The notes beneath the pieces are model-generated. The model ran no database searches. It worked only from the letters and a program-made list of their open reading frames with translations, and had not been told where the DNA came from. DNA of 64,000 bases from Spongilla lacustris (taxonomy: Eukaryota; Porifera; Demospongiae; Spongillida; Spongillidae), in assembly GCA_949361645.1 (NCBI GenBank), contig OX442423.1, forward strand, positions 3,096,023-3,160,022. The letters are read 5' to 3'. This document shows positions 45,843-57,265 of this stretch, piece after piece. Positions within the stretch are counted from its first letter, which is position 1, and every line of letters begins with the position of its first letter. The position numbers and the translations under genes were made by a program.

Positions 45843-48800
45843 CTAGATGAATATTGTCTGGAATGCAGAATCCACATCAATACCAGGAGCTGAAAGAAGA
45901 TGTTCCACACAAGTAGTACGACCTCTCTTTGCAGCATGGTGTAGTGGAGTAAATCTGTCCTTGAGGGTGTGGAATGTTTCAAATTGATAGTTTTATCACT
46001 ACAAATATCATATACACTCATACCATGTACACTACATAATTTCCTCATATTCATATGCCTGTTTTAGAGGGACTGGGAACCTCATAAAGGGGTTTTTTAA
46101 ATCAAAGACACTAATTAAATTAGCAGCTTCCTTTTTTTTTTTTTCCCCCCAACCAAAGTGTATCTAGTGTGACCAGTGTTCACTGGCATAATATATAAGA
46201 GTAGGTCGTGACATACCTGTAGCTGTCATTTTGTAGACATCGCAATTTTGTTGTTGTGGATAGCGAAAAATTTCCTCCAAACCCTGATGACCCTACAGTG
46301 CTTGCCCCTCCCCTTAGCGTCTTATCAACCTTCATTGAGATTCAAACGCCACTTTCTAAAATCCTGTTTACAGGGCCATGCAGCTGTAGCCTTTTGCAGC
46401 ATGTTGTGTGTTGCACTTAAGAGTTAAAAAGAACCAAATTATATAATCCCTCAAATGCTGTCCCATAGTTTGAGTCTCAACATTAGCAATTTGAGTGCCT
46501 GCCAACTGGAGCTGTGGACAGCAGCAAATATTTATTAATTCATGGCCACAAAATCAAGATGTGTATGTAACCACAGCTATAACCTACAAGGCCATCAAAT
46601 CCTTTTAGATTGCATGCCATGACATAATAAATGAGATACATGTATTACAACTGGAGACTTTAGGCAACATCCCATGAGCTAGCGCCAGTGCTACAAATAA
46701 GATTTCAGTGGTCACAATATGCTGTGGAATACAGTGCTCCCTCGATTATACGGAAAAGTATTACCTCGATTATACGGAAAATAAGGCACATTCATTGGGT
46801 GTTAGGAAAACTATCTGTGTACTTAGAGGTAGGCTGTCTAAGCTGGTTTAGACAACTTACCGCTAAGTACACGGATAGTTTTCCTAACACGCAATGAATG
46901 TGCCTTATTTTCCGTATAATCGAGGTAATACTTTTCCGTATAATCGAGGGAGCACTGTATCACACTGTGATGAATATAGACCCTTTGCAGTTATGTAATA
47001 GTTTAGATAAATATCCGCCATCTTGCAGGACCTTGTACATGTGAATGGCATTGAACTCAAAGAGAAAGGTTATTTTTCATCTGCAAGACCCAAAAGAATC
47101 AGAGTTGATGAGCTAAAGCTTTTAGACAACTTGGATCTGTATGGGTCTTGTGACTGCTCCTCCAAGATGGTAGCCACACCTACTGCAAAGGGTCTATACT
47201 AGTAATGTATTCTGACAAAGTGATTGACAGTGCTATCGTGATGGCTTACAATGTCTATACTCACAATTAGCAAAATCTGGACTACATGTACATGTATCCA
47301 AACCATATTATTATAGTGATATTCTATACATTTAAAATATATGGGATCGTTTCCGAGAAAAGGGACCTAGCGCATATTATTAAAAAATGTTATTACTGAC
47401 GTTTGAATTGTTATAACCTTCGAACGGTTAAAGCTATAAACTTCGTATTTTCAGCACTTCATACTACACTATTTCTCTATGGTACAGTACATTTTGCGGT
47501 CTTGAACATGCTCCAAGCCAGTATCGCGCGCGACGTCCGATACTCCAAGGGGCTCAAACTCGCCATAACTTTTGGCAGGAATACTAAAATCGCTTCAAAT
47601 TCGGTTTTTACATAGAGAGGTCCCTTAGCTATTGGATTGTTCTGTTCGTTAATTTTTATGTCACCCTAACGGTTACGGAAATACAAATTACGTGCACGTT
47701 TTTGCGCTCGATTCCCACCAATGATTTGGGCAAATCACGTTCCGCTCAATGTATGCGGAGGCAGGCAGCCTGGTGGATATCATTGGCGCGAATCAAGCGG
47801 GAAAACGTGCAAATAGTTTGTTCAACTGTATCTCTGTAACGGATGATAAAAAAATTAACGAACAGATCAATCCAATAGCTAAGGGACCCCTCTATGTACA
47901 AACCGAATTGGAGCGATTTGAGTATTCCTACCGAAAGTTATGGCGAGTTTGAACCGCTTGGGTATCGGACATCGCGATACTGGCATGGAGTATATTTAAA
48001 ACACCAAAATGTACTTTACCATAGAGGAATGGTGTAGTATGAAGTGCAGAAAATAGGAAGTTTATAGCTTTAACCGTTCCGTAACGCCATTTTTATAACA
48101 TTTAAAAAAATAATATGCGCTAGGTCTAGGTCCCTTTTTCAGGAAACGATCCCATATAGTTTAAATGTATAGAATATCACTATAATAATATGGTTTGGAT
48201 ACATTTTGCTAATTGTGAGAGTAGACATTACATCATGGCACAAGAGACGCTAGTGTTGGATCGAGTCTGTCTGTCCTTTTTATGTAAAATGAATAAATCT
48301 ACGGCGTGGATAAAGGGTGAGCATAGCATTTGTGTAGGAATTTAAAAAAAAAACTAGCATCGTTATGTCAGAGATAATATTGCTACACGTACTGTTTTTG
48401 TGACCGCTTCTGCACAAATACATCCATGTAATGTATGATGCAAAGCAAACCACAGCATTCAACAAGCCCCCCTAACCCCGCCCTACTAAAACAGGCATGT
48501 GGTTATACATGTATGCTCATGTTGAAAGCTGTACACCCTGCCACCATGTGTGTAGCATTATGCGGCATGAATCAATTACATCACTGCACAGGTGATAAGG
48601 ATATCCCTTGTACGGTCATGCTTGCTGTTATGTATACAACATGATGTAATATGTGCTTTATCATGGTTTGGTAGTCATGCATACATGGATCCATTTGCTG
48701 CAGTGAGCTCGAGATGGACAGCCTAACAGACTGCACACAAATCTAACGATGGCTGGTGGTTATGTGCAAATCTTGATTGTGTGGCCATGAGTTTGCTGGG

Positions 48801-51207
48801 TAGGGGGAGTGGCTTTGGCATCCATCCCACCCTGGCTAGGGGAGGGGATATATGTATTTCACCAAACGTTACATTCTAGGCTGATGTTCTCTCGCAAAAC
48901 AGAACTCTACCACTTACACAGGTATACATCCCTTACACTGTTCCTAAGGGCATTTACATTGATCCCCTCCCACATACCTTTATTAGCACATACATGTACA
49001 TGCATATGTTCCTAAGGGACATGCATTCATACAGCACATCTTTTAACATTGAATGGGCCAACTCACCCTGCCTTGGATGTTCACATCAATACCAGGAGTG
49101 GAAAGGAGATGTTCCACACAAGTAGCACAACCTCTCTTTGCAGCATTGTGTAATGGAGAATAACTATCCTGGAGTAGGTACAATTTAATACATGTAGTTA
49201 CATGTACAAATGTACATGGTGGGTACAATGTACACGTAATGTACATGTACATGTACACTGTACCACATGGTCATCAACATGGCCGTTCAAACATGGAGCC
49301 ACAAGGGTTTACTCACATATAACTGTTACAGTACAGTATAATGCCATACCATTGAATGTGCTGGAGTCGAACTCAATTCTTTTCCAATTTCATACGATCA
49401 ACATTGAGACATTAAGTCTTGTCCTCCATACTGTCCCCCAGTACTCCTCCCCCTACCCTACCCTGCCCATCTTGCATCTATAAATGGACCAACTCACCCT
49501 GTTCTTAATGTTCACTTCAATACCAGGAACGGAAAGGAGATATTCCACACAAGTAGTATGACCTCCCCTTGCAGCATGGTGCAATGGAGTATTACCATCC
49601 TGGAGTGGGTGCAATAGTCCATTCAACATGGTGGGTACACTGTACACATGTACATATATAGTATGTGATCATCAGCATGGGTGGTGTATCACAGACATAG
49701 GAATGAATTATCTGGGGGAGGTTAGGAATATTAGTGAAAGTGTGCAAAATAAGCACTTTTCCCATAGTTATTGCCAGATGTTTAGCAAAAGTAAGAATAG
49801 TGCAATAGGAGCAGGTTTAACATATTAGAGGTCCACTAATTACATGTATTATTGCAATTATATTGCTCTCCACTCTCAATATTTCTACATCTCATTACCA
49901 TCATCTCCTCTTACCACCTTCACACCTACACACCCTCAACTGTATTTCCCACACATACACATGTGCACATAAATACACACACCAGGACAAATTAAATTTT
50001 TTGCATAGACTGGGTGATTGAATACATCTGAAATGGCCAAATGTAACATGTCAAAGTAAGCTTGGGGGTAGTGGTCTTCAACAGTACTGCTGTGTGACCC
50101 ATAGACCACCCAATAGATGTACCCATGTGTCCATATTATTCATATCGTAACATTCAATGAACCAACTCACCCTATCCTTCATGTTCATATCAGTACCAGG
50201 AGCACATTTCACACAGGTACATGTAGTATGACCTCCCATCGCAGCGTGGTGTAATGGAATCCAACAACAAGACTGAAGTGGATACAATAATTCAGCCAAC
50301 ATGTACAGCTAAGACTATGGATAATTTCTTCATTGAACAATGATGACCGGCACATATTTTAGTATTCTATCCCAGGCCAACTTACCCTGCCTTTGTTTCA
50401 CATCAATACCAGGAGTGGAAAGGAGACGTTCCACACAAGTAGTATGACCTCCCTTTGCAGCAAGGTGTAATGGGGTATCATCAAGCTGGAGTGGGTACAA
50501 TAGTTCAACAACACCTTTCAAATGTGGATCAAAGGGGAGTGTGGTGTATCTGGAACATTGTGCATTGCCACAGTAGTACTGTATGTATTGTAATTAGAGA
50601 GCAACGTGGTATGCGGTTGTCTAGTAGGCCATCTTGAGAACTCAGGACTTTACAGGGAGAACTAATCGTGGTATATGATGTCTACATAATACAGTACATT
50701 ATGGAGTTTCGCCAAATACATGTACATGTAAGAGAGTACTGGGTGATGATGTCCCCCCACACACAGAGGTCAAGAGTGTTCATTGTCATACTTGATCAAA
50801 GGACTAAGTGGAAGTAGACGTACATTCCAAATGAAGTGTAACTACTGAACCCTTTAGGCTACATGCAAAAGGAATTGCATATTCAGCCATCATGAACAGG
50901 GAGTTATATTTCAATCACTTGAAGGTAAATAATGCTTAGTGAGAGGTAAACAGACTTTGAAACCCACTTGCTCACAGGTCATCCCTCACAGTGCTCCTAA
51001 GGGCATGTGCACACATCACCTCCCACATACCTGAATTACATGTACATGTACATGTTCTAAAGAACACTGATCCATCTTTTAACATTCAATCCCAGGGCAG
51101 CTCACCCCATCTTGAATGTTCACATTGACATCAGGAGTGGAAAGGAGATATTCCACACAAGCAGTATGACCTTCCATTGAAGCAAAGTATAATGGAGTAT
51201 GACAATC
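45843..51207 (-). CDS. Ankyrin-repeat gene (3' part), six exons recognised
   Basis: Exons in order: 51106-51207, 50386-50485, 50171-50272, 49498-49599, 49067-49168 and the terminal 45843-45959. Each holds one ankyrin repeat (TPLHHAA.GGHTTCVE.LLS.PGIDVN) bounded by GT-AG; internal exons are 102 nt, phase 0-0, except 50386-50485. That one is 100 nt (2-nt loss near its end) and would shift the frame unless skipped. Exon 50171-50272 is in frame but has a scrambled second half (TTCTCVKCAPG). The last exon reads on to DSAFQTIF and a TAG at 45843-45845. The 5' end was not found. Ankyrin repeats bind proteins; nothing more specific can be said. Transposons fill the last intron. Confidence 0.7.
46732..46957. 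mobile_element. 226-bp pogo/Tigger-like MITE, TA TSD
   Basis: A near-perfect palindrome with ends CAGTGCTCCCTCGATTATAC and complement, flanked by TA (46730-46731, 46958-46959). CAGT...CCTCGnTTATACG ends are typical of the pogo/Tigger branch of Tc1/mariner. The CCTCGATTATACGGAAAA block is repeated at each end. Confidence 0.88.
46980..47198. mobile_element. ~220-bp MITE with GACCCTTT ends, copy 2
   Basis: Ends GACCCTTTGCAGT and ACTGCAAAGGGTC, flanked by TATA on both sides. Same family as 6507-6737; both include CCGCCATCTTG. Confidence 0.8.
47262..48236. mobile_element. Foldback element FB3 (~975 bp)
   Basis: Arms of ~430 bp face each other: from CACAATTAGCAAAAT and CCAAACCATATTATTATAGT through GGGATCGTTTCC, then the TTCTGTTCGTTAATTTTTAT block to a centre near 47770. 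It is the most complete member of the FB1-FB3 family. The open frames at 47403 and 47749 are arm artefacts. Confidence 0.8.
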
Positions 51208-51309
51208 CTAGAGAGTGGGTACAAAAGTTCATGGTCATCAATAACACCTTTCAAAAACATGAAGCCACTAGAGACTTCACATGCACATGTACCACTATAG
51301 TAGATCAAA

Positions 51310-51338
51310 GGGGGGGGGGGGGGGGGGGGGGGGGGGGG
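51310..51338. repeat. Poly-G tract (29 nt)
   Basis: Uninterrupted G run about 100 bp upstream (minus sense) of the first recognised ankyrin exon. The flank is GAGAGAGA. Confidence 0.95.
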
Positions 51339-51605
51339 AGAGAGAGAATTAATCATGCTATGTGATGTCTACATAATGGAAGTACATCATGGAGTTATGC
51401 CAAATACATGTGCATCATTAAATCGTCTAGCTTGTTGTCATTATAAGCAGTTTCATGTCACAAAACCTTGTGGTTGTAGAGAACAAAACTTACCTTGTAC
51501 ACCCTCATACTTCATGTATGAGGGACATACATATGTACATAAAGATGGCCTAGAAAAGGCTTTTCTAAGGAATAGCACATTGTTATATCAGTTAAATAAT
51601 GCCTC

Positions 51606-51860
51606 TTGCATAACCCACGCATAGTTAGCACAAAAAGGTGGTTAGCACAAAAGGTCTGTACCCGATCTGCACATGCAGCTGTTAGTGAAGTGAGTGCAAG
51701 TGCATTGCTTAGCAAATCACTGAATATACCCAAAAAAATTGCAAATGTATTTCTACATGATGTCATGCTATTAAATAGCAAGCAATGAGTTTCTACATGT
51801 AGCTGGGAAAAGGTACCATACTGCAAGTTTAGAGCCTTTCTTCTATGACACCTCGACAAC
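51606..51860 (+). pseudogene. Decayed TE protein fragment (WLAQKV family), copy 2
   Basis: Open for about 60 codons: RWLAQKVCTRSAHAAVSEVS... ALLSKSLNIPKKIANVFLHD. The homologue at 31860 is more broken. Shared ends with TEPF-like residues suggest one transposon-encoded protein of unknown type. Confidence 0.4.
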
Positions 51861-52181
51861 ATTTATACCGCTGTAGAACTGAATGTTAGGTGTGTAGTGG
51901 TGGAGGAGATAGGTGATAGGCATTGTGAAAGTATGAGTCCATTATAATGGAGTTGCAAAAGTAAGTGTCGGCTGCTCACTAGTGGTGAAATAGATATAGT
52001 TTGGGGACAAAGAGGCTATTAATAAAAGCACTCCAATAGAGGCAAAATTACTCCAACAGGGGGCACAAAACGGGGAAAATCACTCCAACAGGGAATCAAG
52101 CAGGCTAGTGTATCTAACAGAGCCGTTAGCCATACATACGTTGGCGCAAGCGCTTAAGTCCTCAAGTTTACAGTCTTCCGG

Positions 52182-52690
52182 ATGGACCAATCTGCAGGAT
52201 CCAGATCTGAATCAGATGACATATCAGTCAGTGGTGCGGGAGAGCCTCCTGCTGCTAAGAAAGTGAAACAGTGCGGCCCTACTAGTGCAGAACTGAAACC
52301 TGCTGACGTTAAGGGTACATTCCATCCTTCTGGTCCTAAGTTTTTGAACGTGTGGCTGTGGAAGCACTATAAGCTCTCTCCTCGCGCTAACTGTGACAAA
52401 TGGGCTTTGTGTGCTTTATGCCAAAAGGGTGGTGAAACCGTTTGGATTCCTCGCAGTGATGGGTCTACTACAAGGATGAAAAAACATCTGATTGATGTTC
52501 ATAACATGTATGTTGGAGGCTTCATGTATCTGATGCATGCATTCGTGGCTCATCCATGCATGCGTAACGACGGATGCGTTTTTTGTGTTACAGTGAAGAG
52601 CCCGCTAAGCAGACTGACTCCAAGGGCGTAGCATCGGCACAAGGGCGAGGAATAAAATTATTATTCATGTGTTTATTAATATACATGTAA
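52182..52690 (+). CDS. BED-type zinc-finger protein, two exons
   Basis: Exons 52182-52507 and 52594-52690 (donor GTATGT, acceptor TGTTACAG, phase 2) give 140 residues. A basic patch AAKKVK (24-29) precedes a BED finger: aromatic start FLNVWLWKHY (54-63), Cys77, Cys80, His102, His107 (CxxC-x21-HxxxxH). BED fingers bind DNA and are found at the N-terminus of hAT transposases and in domesticated relatives. There is no transposase domain before the stop. It may be a stand-alone factor, or the first exons of a transposase gene whose rest is lost. Downstream 52690-53160 shows no further exon I recognise. Confidence 0.65.
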
Positions 52691-53164
52691 GTATTATTTA
52701 TCAAACGCTCAAGCATCTGGTTCGTCCGTAACCGTCTAGATTTTCCCGGTAACCGTCAACTTTGACCGGATGGATTGTACTGAAACGGTCAGCTATTGTC
52801 CACGAACGTGACCGGGATGATCCGGTACGTTTCGCACTGATCGTGAACATGACCGGATCGATCGCGGCTGACCACGGCAACACTGCTTTGCAGGCTATGG
52901 TCTTATCGATTATATCACCACTCGTTAAGCTAAGGAATTTTAATACAAAATGCTCGTGTATGACTATTAGTGCATGTCAATGAGCATTTCAAGAACGGCA
53001 GCTTTGCGCGCATTGACAACGAAGGAGCTCTGAGTACAGGCGTCAACGCGCTCCCGTGTCCTGCCTTTGTGCGATACGCCATACGGTACCATCGTTTCAA
53101 TTGTACACTGCAAGTCCATGCATATTAAACGTTTCCAAGCCTTGTCATATATGATATAACATGT

Positions 53165-53345
53165 TATGAAGGGGGACATTTTACCCTAGAGGGGGACGGT
53201 TTGCCCTAGTGTAGATTGTCCGGGGGGTATAGTGCAGAATGTCCGGGGGGACATTGTACACTATAGTGCAGAATGTCCGGGGGGACATTGAACACTAGTG
53301 CAAAACGTCCGGGGGGACAAATTCTAGGGGGGACATTGTACACTA
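53165..53345. repeat. GTCCGGGGGGACA tandem repeat
   Basis: AGTGCAGAATGTCCGGGGGG-ACATTGTACACT-type units of about 45 bp, three to four copies, with GGGGGACGGTTTGCCCTAG variants before them. The GTCC...GGAC pairing and spacing recall the clusters at 10062, 11440 and 11830. Confidence 0.75.
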
Positions 53346-53868
53346 CGACAATGGCACTATTTTTTGTCTAGTGCTCATTAACTGTTGAGGGTAATATACT
53401 CTCTGTAAAACTCAATCCAGATTTGTTGCAATCTTTATTTTTTTAAAAATGGTTTGTGTATACATTTAGCACTATTTTTTTTCGTCCTTGATTAATTTTA
53501 ATCCTTCCAAAATACACAAATTTCTGCATGGCCAAGATGGCTTTTGCAATTGCCTGCATCAGGGTAAGGTTTAAGCCTCCATAGAGGTCCTAGACTTGGG
53601 TTGGGAAAACCAGTAGCCAGGTGAGATGCCCAAAGGGAAAAGTGTTCTTAACCCCAAGCAGTTGCCACAGGCCATAGATCTCCTCCACGACAGCAGGAAC
53701 ACTCGAATTTCCGGTCATTTGCGAGATACTGTCACGCATGTCTACAATTATGCATTCACCATCACTGCATGTCCCATGTCATCACGAGCTATAGCAGTTC
53801 AAGTTTATACAGAATCGAACATCTGGACACCATAAGCATAACACATGTGTATAACTCGCGTTTAAAAC

Positions 53869-54559
53869 TCAATAGATACATATATCAAAAAATGGTATGC
53901 GTAGTGTGCATGAAGAAGAGCTCCATTCAGTGATTTTGGTTGTACGATCAAGGCTCGTGAATTCAACCTCATCTATGGTCGGCAGATCAAGGTTTATGAA
54001 TTCAATCTCATACATGTATATGGTCAGAATTTGTTCAGTTGTGAATTGAGTTGGAGCCTGAAACGTTGTGACTTGAGTCAGAGGCTCGGACTTTGGGACT
54101 TTAGTCAGAGGCTTGGACGTTGTGACTTGAGTCAGACTCAGAGGATCGGACGTTGTGACTTGAGTCAGAGGCTCGGACGTTGTGACTTGAGTTGGGGGCT
54201 GGGACGGTGTTGGAGGCTGAAACGTTGCGTTTTCAGTTAGAGATTGCAATGTTGTGGCTATGGTTTGAATCCCCGTTAGGCTTGGAGCTTGAGAGGTCGG
54301 GTGCAGCGGAAATATACTTTGTGTTACATATGTTAAAAACCACGTCACTGCCACAAGTAAGAGGAGGATCAAAAGAATGCTTTTGAGTGATAACCTTCCA
54401 CATGTTCTGCCACCGGCCCATTGATGTCGAGAATATGGGGGAGGGGGGGCTTCTTCTTCTAGCTTGAGATACGTATGCTCTTGTAATTTCACTGAAATAA
54501 TTACATGTAAAAAGCGATATACTTTTTGAAAGACAAGTATTCTTCTCACCTTCACTCAT
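53869..54559 (-). CDS. Small type II membrane protein with PPxY motif and Thr-rich stalk
   Basis: Exon 1 is 54550-54559 (ATG AGT GAA G) and exon 2 is 53869-54491, across a 58-nt intron (GTGAGA...TTTCAG); 210 residues. The N-terminal cytoplasmic part has YLKL (11-14) and PPPPY (19-23, a WW-domain ligand). A helix at about 41-60 (SILLILLLLVAVTWFLTYV) follows, then an extracellular stalk with repeats of TQVTTSEPL and a C-terminal segment with two Cys. Without splicing the frame stays open but loses this start, so the spliced model is preferred. Homology is not recognised. Thr-rich repeats suggest O-glycosylation (inference). Confidence 0.65.
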
Positions 54560-54605
54560 TTTCACAGTCTTAAAAAAGATCCTCACAAGTGCTCATGCGT
54601 GTGCT

Positions 54606-54614
54606 CCTTATATA
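54606..54614 (-). promoter_or_regulatory. TATA box of the type II membrane protein gene
   Basis: On the minus strand TATATAAGG lies 47 nt upstream of the ATG at 54559, followed by AGCACACGC. Transcription would then start close to the ATG. Confidence 0.5.
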
Positions 54615-54874
54615 CTACGAAACTATATACGGTTAGATTGTATTCCAATTATTCCATTGACCGTCCATGGAGGCCATGTTGGCTCCATACTAACGCTCTA
54701 GCGATGCAAATGTATTAGCAGCCTTGAGCAACCGCATTGCGCATGTGTACGTTACATGTTCAAAGATAGTGCTTTCCATTTCTGTATTTGTGATTACCGA
54801 ACTACAGCAAGCATTTGGAACCAATAATATGGAGTTAAATATGGACGTTACTAAGTATAGACATGATGTAATTG

Positions 54875-54960
54875 CATTAGGGAAAATCCGGTGAAATTCC
54901 CCTGTTAAAAAATTGTGTAAGGGAAAATCCGGTGAAACTCCCCTATTAAAAAAAAAAAAT
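54875..54960. repeat. ~45-bp direct repeat, two copies
   Basis: GGGAAAATCCGGTGAAATTC and GGGAAAATCCGGTGAAACTC, each followed by CCCTRTTAAAAAA. Confidence 0.8.
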
Positions 54961-55199
54961 CATATCTTATAAAGATAATCCGGCCTCTTTGGTTATGCAT
55001 TGAATATGTGCTGTATAGTCTGTATGTACGTACATGCATGTATTTCCTTGATGGAAGGGACCAATAATGGCAATAAAGTCAATTCCTATTTGATGTCATG
55101 TAGACACAACAGGTACTGACTGCAGTTCAGAGTAAATTTTCCCAACTTTCCCCCAACCCTTTGACATGAATCTGAACCTGCGTCAGCAGGTTCAATATA

Positions 55200-55530
55200 G
55201 GATTGATTGAGGAGTCATGAATGTCATTAAAAAATTTCAGTTGCGTCGCGAGGGACAACGAAGAAACGGATAGCTTTTCTCTTTGCAGCAATCGAACGAC
55301 AACACCAAGATCTACGTTTTGGTGCTAGTTTCATGTCATAAAACTATGCGCTTCTAGACCAACTAAGAACCTGTTTCTCGTGCCCATGCCCAAAAAAATT
55401 GTTGGTCGTCGTCTTCTTCTTCTTCTTCTTCTCCGTCAAGTATAACTCACGCTAGGAATGGTTTTAAAGAACGGCGATAGTACCAATCGCTTCAGAATTT
55501 ACCGGCGCGGTGCCCCTTAAGGTAATAAAG
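55200..55530 (+). repeat. Dispersed repeat R, copy 4
   Basis: ATGAATGTCATTAAAAAA, GTTTCATGTCATAAAAC and a CTT microsatellite match copies 1 and 3. Confidence 0.6.
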
Positions 55531-55696
55531 AAGCTACAACGAAAAAGTACTATATACGGTATGGGTATATTACTTTGTTCTAAATACAGGAGTATGGATA
55601 ATTTTAGGCAGTATAAATACTCCAACAGGCACAAAATTTATTTTGGTGTCAGCTTAGTCGTTACTTATTTTGGCTAGTGAAGTTGTTTTTCTAAAA

Positions 55697-55822
55697 ATGC
55701 CTTCGCGTAATCGAAAGAAGAGAACGAAGCAACGAGCGGAATACCTCCAAAAGCAAGAAGAGAACAAGGCTAAAGCCCGAGAGCGCTACAAGGCCGACCC
55801 TGAAAAAAAGAAGCGTTCGTAA
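55697..55822 (+). CDS. Short Lys/Glu-rich first exon (41 aa)
   Basis: The ATG at 55697 opens RNRKKRTKQRAEYLQ... ARERYKADPEKKKRS. A donor GTAAGG at 55818 could end it in phase 2 before the stop. RERY-x-DPEKK phrases occur at the start of many transposon-linked proteins in invertebrates (family recollection, not searched). The rest of the gene is not seen; a MITE follows. Confidence 0.4.
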   Translation: MPSRNRKKRTKQRAEYLQKQEENKAKARERYKADPEKKKRS

Positions 55823-55909
55823 GGTATAGACATTTTGTCCATTGCACATCGTTCCTCATCACATTACAGTTATGAAGCTTCGTTGACACGGAGAAATAAA
55901 AACTTATGA

Positions 55910-56209
55910 AACAAGTAAATAAAAACCTTCTCTAACGAGAAAGTTGGTGGGCATATAGGATTGACAATGTTGGTGTAAAAAGCACGGAAACAAGTGTGAC
56001 AAAAATGTTACTGGAAAATTGAAATAGGCCTATATTTAGCCCATTTTCTCAGGCGTGCGCTGCCTAAATGTGACTGGGCTAAATATAGGCCTATTTCAAT
56101 TTTCCAGTAACATTTTTGTCACACTTGTTTCCGTGCTTTTTACACCAACATTGTCAATCCTATATGCCCACCAACTTTCTCGTTAGAGAAGGTTTTTATT
56201 TACTTGTCA
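55910..56209. mobile_element. Hairpin MITE family H, copy 3
   Basis: A near-perfect ~300-bp palindrome (ACAAGTAAATAAAAACCTTC ... GTTTTTATTTACTTGT) with a ~35-nt loop near 56060. The stem sequence differs from copy 2 but pairs with itself, so arms co-vary. Confidence 0.92.
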
Positions 56210-56480
56210 CACTTTAGAACCTTGTCAGTGAAATAGTAGTATTGAAATCCAATATGTATGAAATGTATTTCTTTGCCTTTGCATGCTCTTTACGAATGGC
56301 TCGATCGCTAGCCATTCTGACTCGATCGCTATATAAATATCCTTCTAACGCTTCATCAGTATTTTTATCTCTTTTTTAGTGCCAGATATCGTTTTGTAAT
56401 AGGTAATAAATATCGTAAGTGTACAAATGACAAGAGCGTTATTATCAAAGTCAGGAAATATAACAAAATGATTCTGGCAT

Positions 56481-56516
56481 CAGGGGCGGCGGAGCAGGGG
56501 GGGCAGGGGGGGCTAT

Positions 56517-56549
<33 letters not shown>

Positions 56550-57265
56550 ATATCGAGGTGGGGGGGCTTAGCCCCTCTTGCGCTACCATCAGGTTATGAA
56601 TAAATTTAATCTTATTGCGAGCGCGCGTTCTCCGAGATTGCTGTACTGCCAGTGACTGTGAGTTTAAATAGGGTTAGTCTCGCCAGACCTACTTAACAAT
56701 CGATATACGATGGACTGGGGACCAGATGCTAAATTACAAAGTGCGGTTTTGAATAGGGGGAACGAATTCGAAGAGAGTAGTTCTGTGAGTTGTCGAGGCA
56801 GCACCCTTAAAAACTACAAGACATCAAAATCAAACGCAAGTATAGACAAAATTTTCCTATTTGCCCATGACAGAACTGAAGAAGATTTAATAACTGCTTC
56901 ATCTTGCATGTGCATAAAGAGCAATCTGGAGGATGTAGCCAAGGAATTAAATGATCATGCAGCGAATTCGGTACATTTCCCACCCAAAAAAAATGGCCCG
57001 TGTTTAAACGAGCGTATTGACATAATCATGAAATCATGAACGCAGTTGCGTGCTATTCTTTAAAATCTTGTTGGAGTACCAGTTCTTTTCTGAAATGTTG
57101 AAACAGGTACGCGGAAGCATGAACGATTACGGAGATACGCTTGTTTTTTAAAACACGGACCATTTTTTTCCCGGTGGGAGGGGGTACGGTACGCGCATGG
57201 GTATGAATATAATTATCTTTTTTACCACTGCCCCCCCCAAATATGGACACCCTCCGCCGCCCCTG
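56481..57265. mobile_element. 785-bp hAT-like element, 5-bp TSD GGCAT
   Basis: Ends CAGGGGCGGCGGAG / CTCCGCCGCCCCTG-like (GGTGTCC inside on the right), flanked by GGCAT (56476-56480, 57266-57270). A 109-codon frame (56710-57039, DAKLQSAVLNRGNEF...) lies inside; I do not recognise it. A C run (56519-56547) is near the left end. Between 57266 and 60228 I see no gene I can support. Confidence 0.82.

Noticed and set aside
40188..45850. Repeat proteins from the 36-bp minisatellite on both strands
   Set aside because: All open frames follow from the unit length; 34-bp units shift the frame and copy 2 has a TAG in the only plausible tail. Kept as a repeat, with the acidic tail noted.
53626..53835. 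69-codon frame starting MPKGKSVLNPKQ
   Set aside because: No motif, no splice partner and no repeat relation seen.
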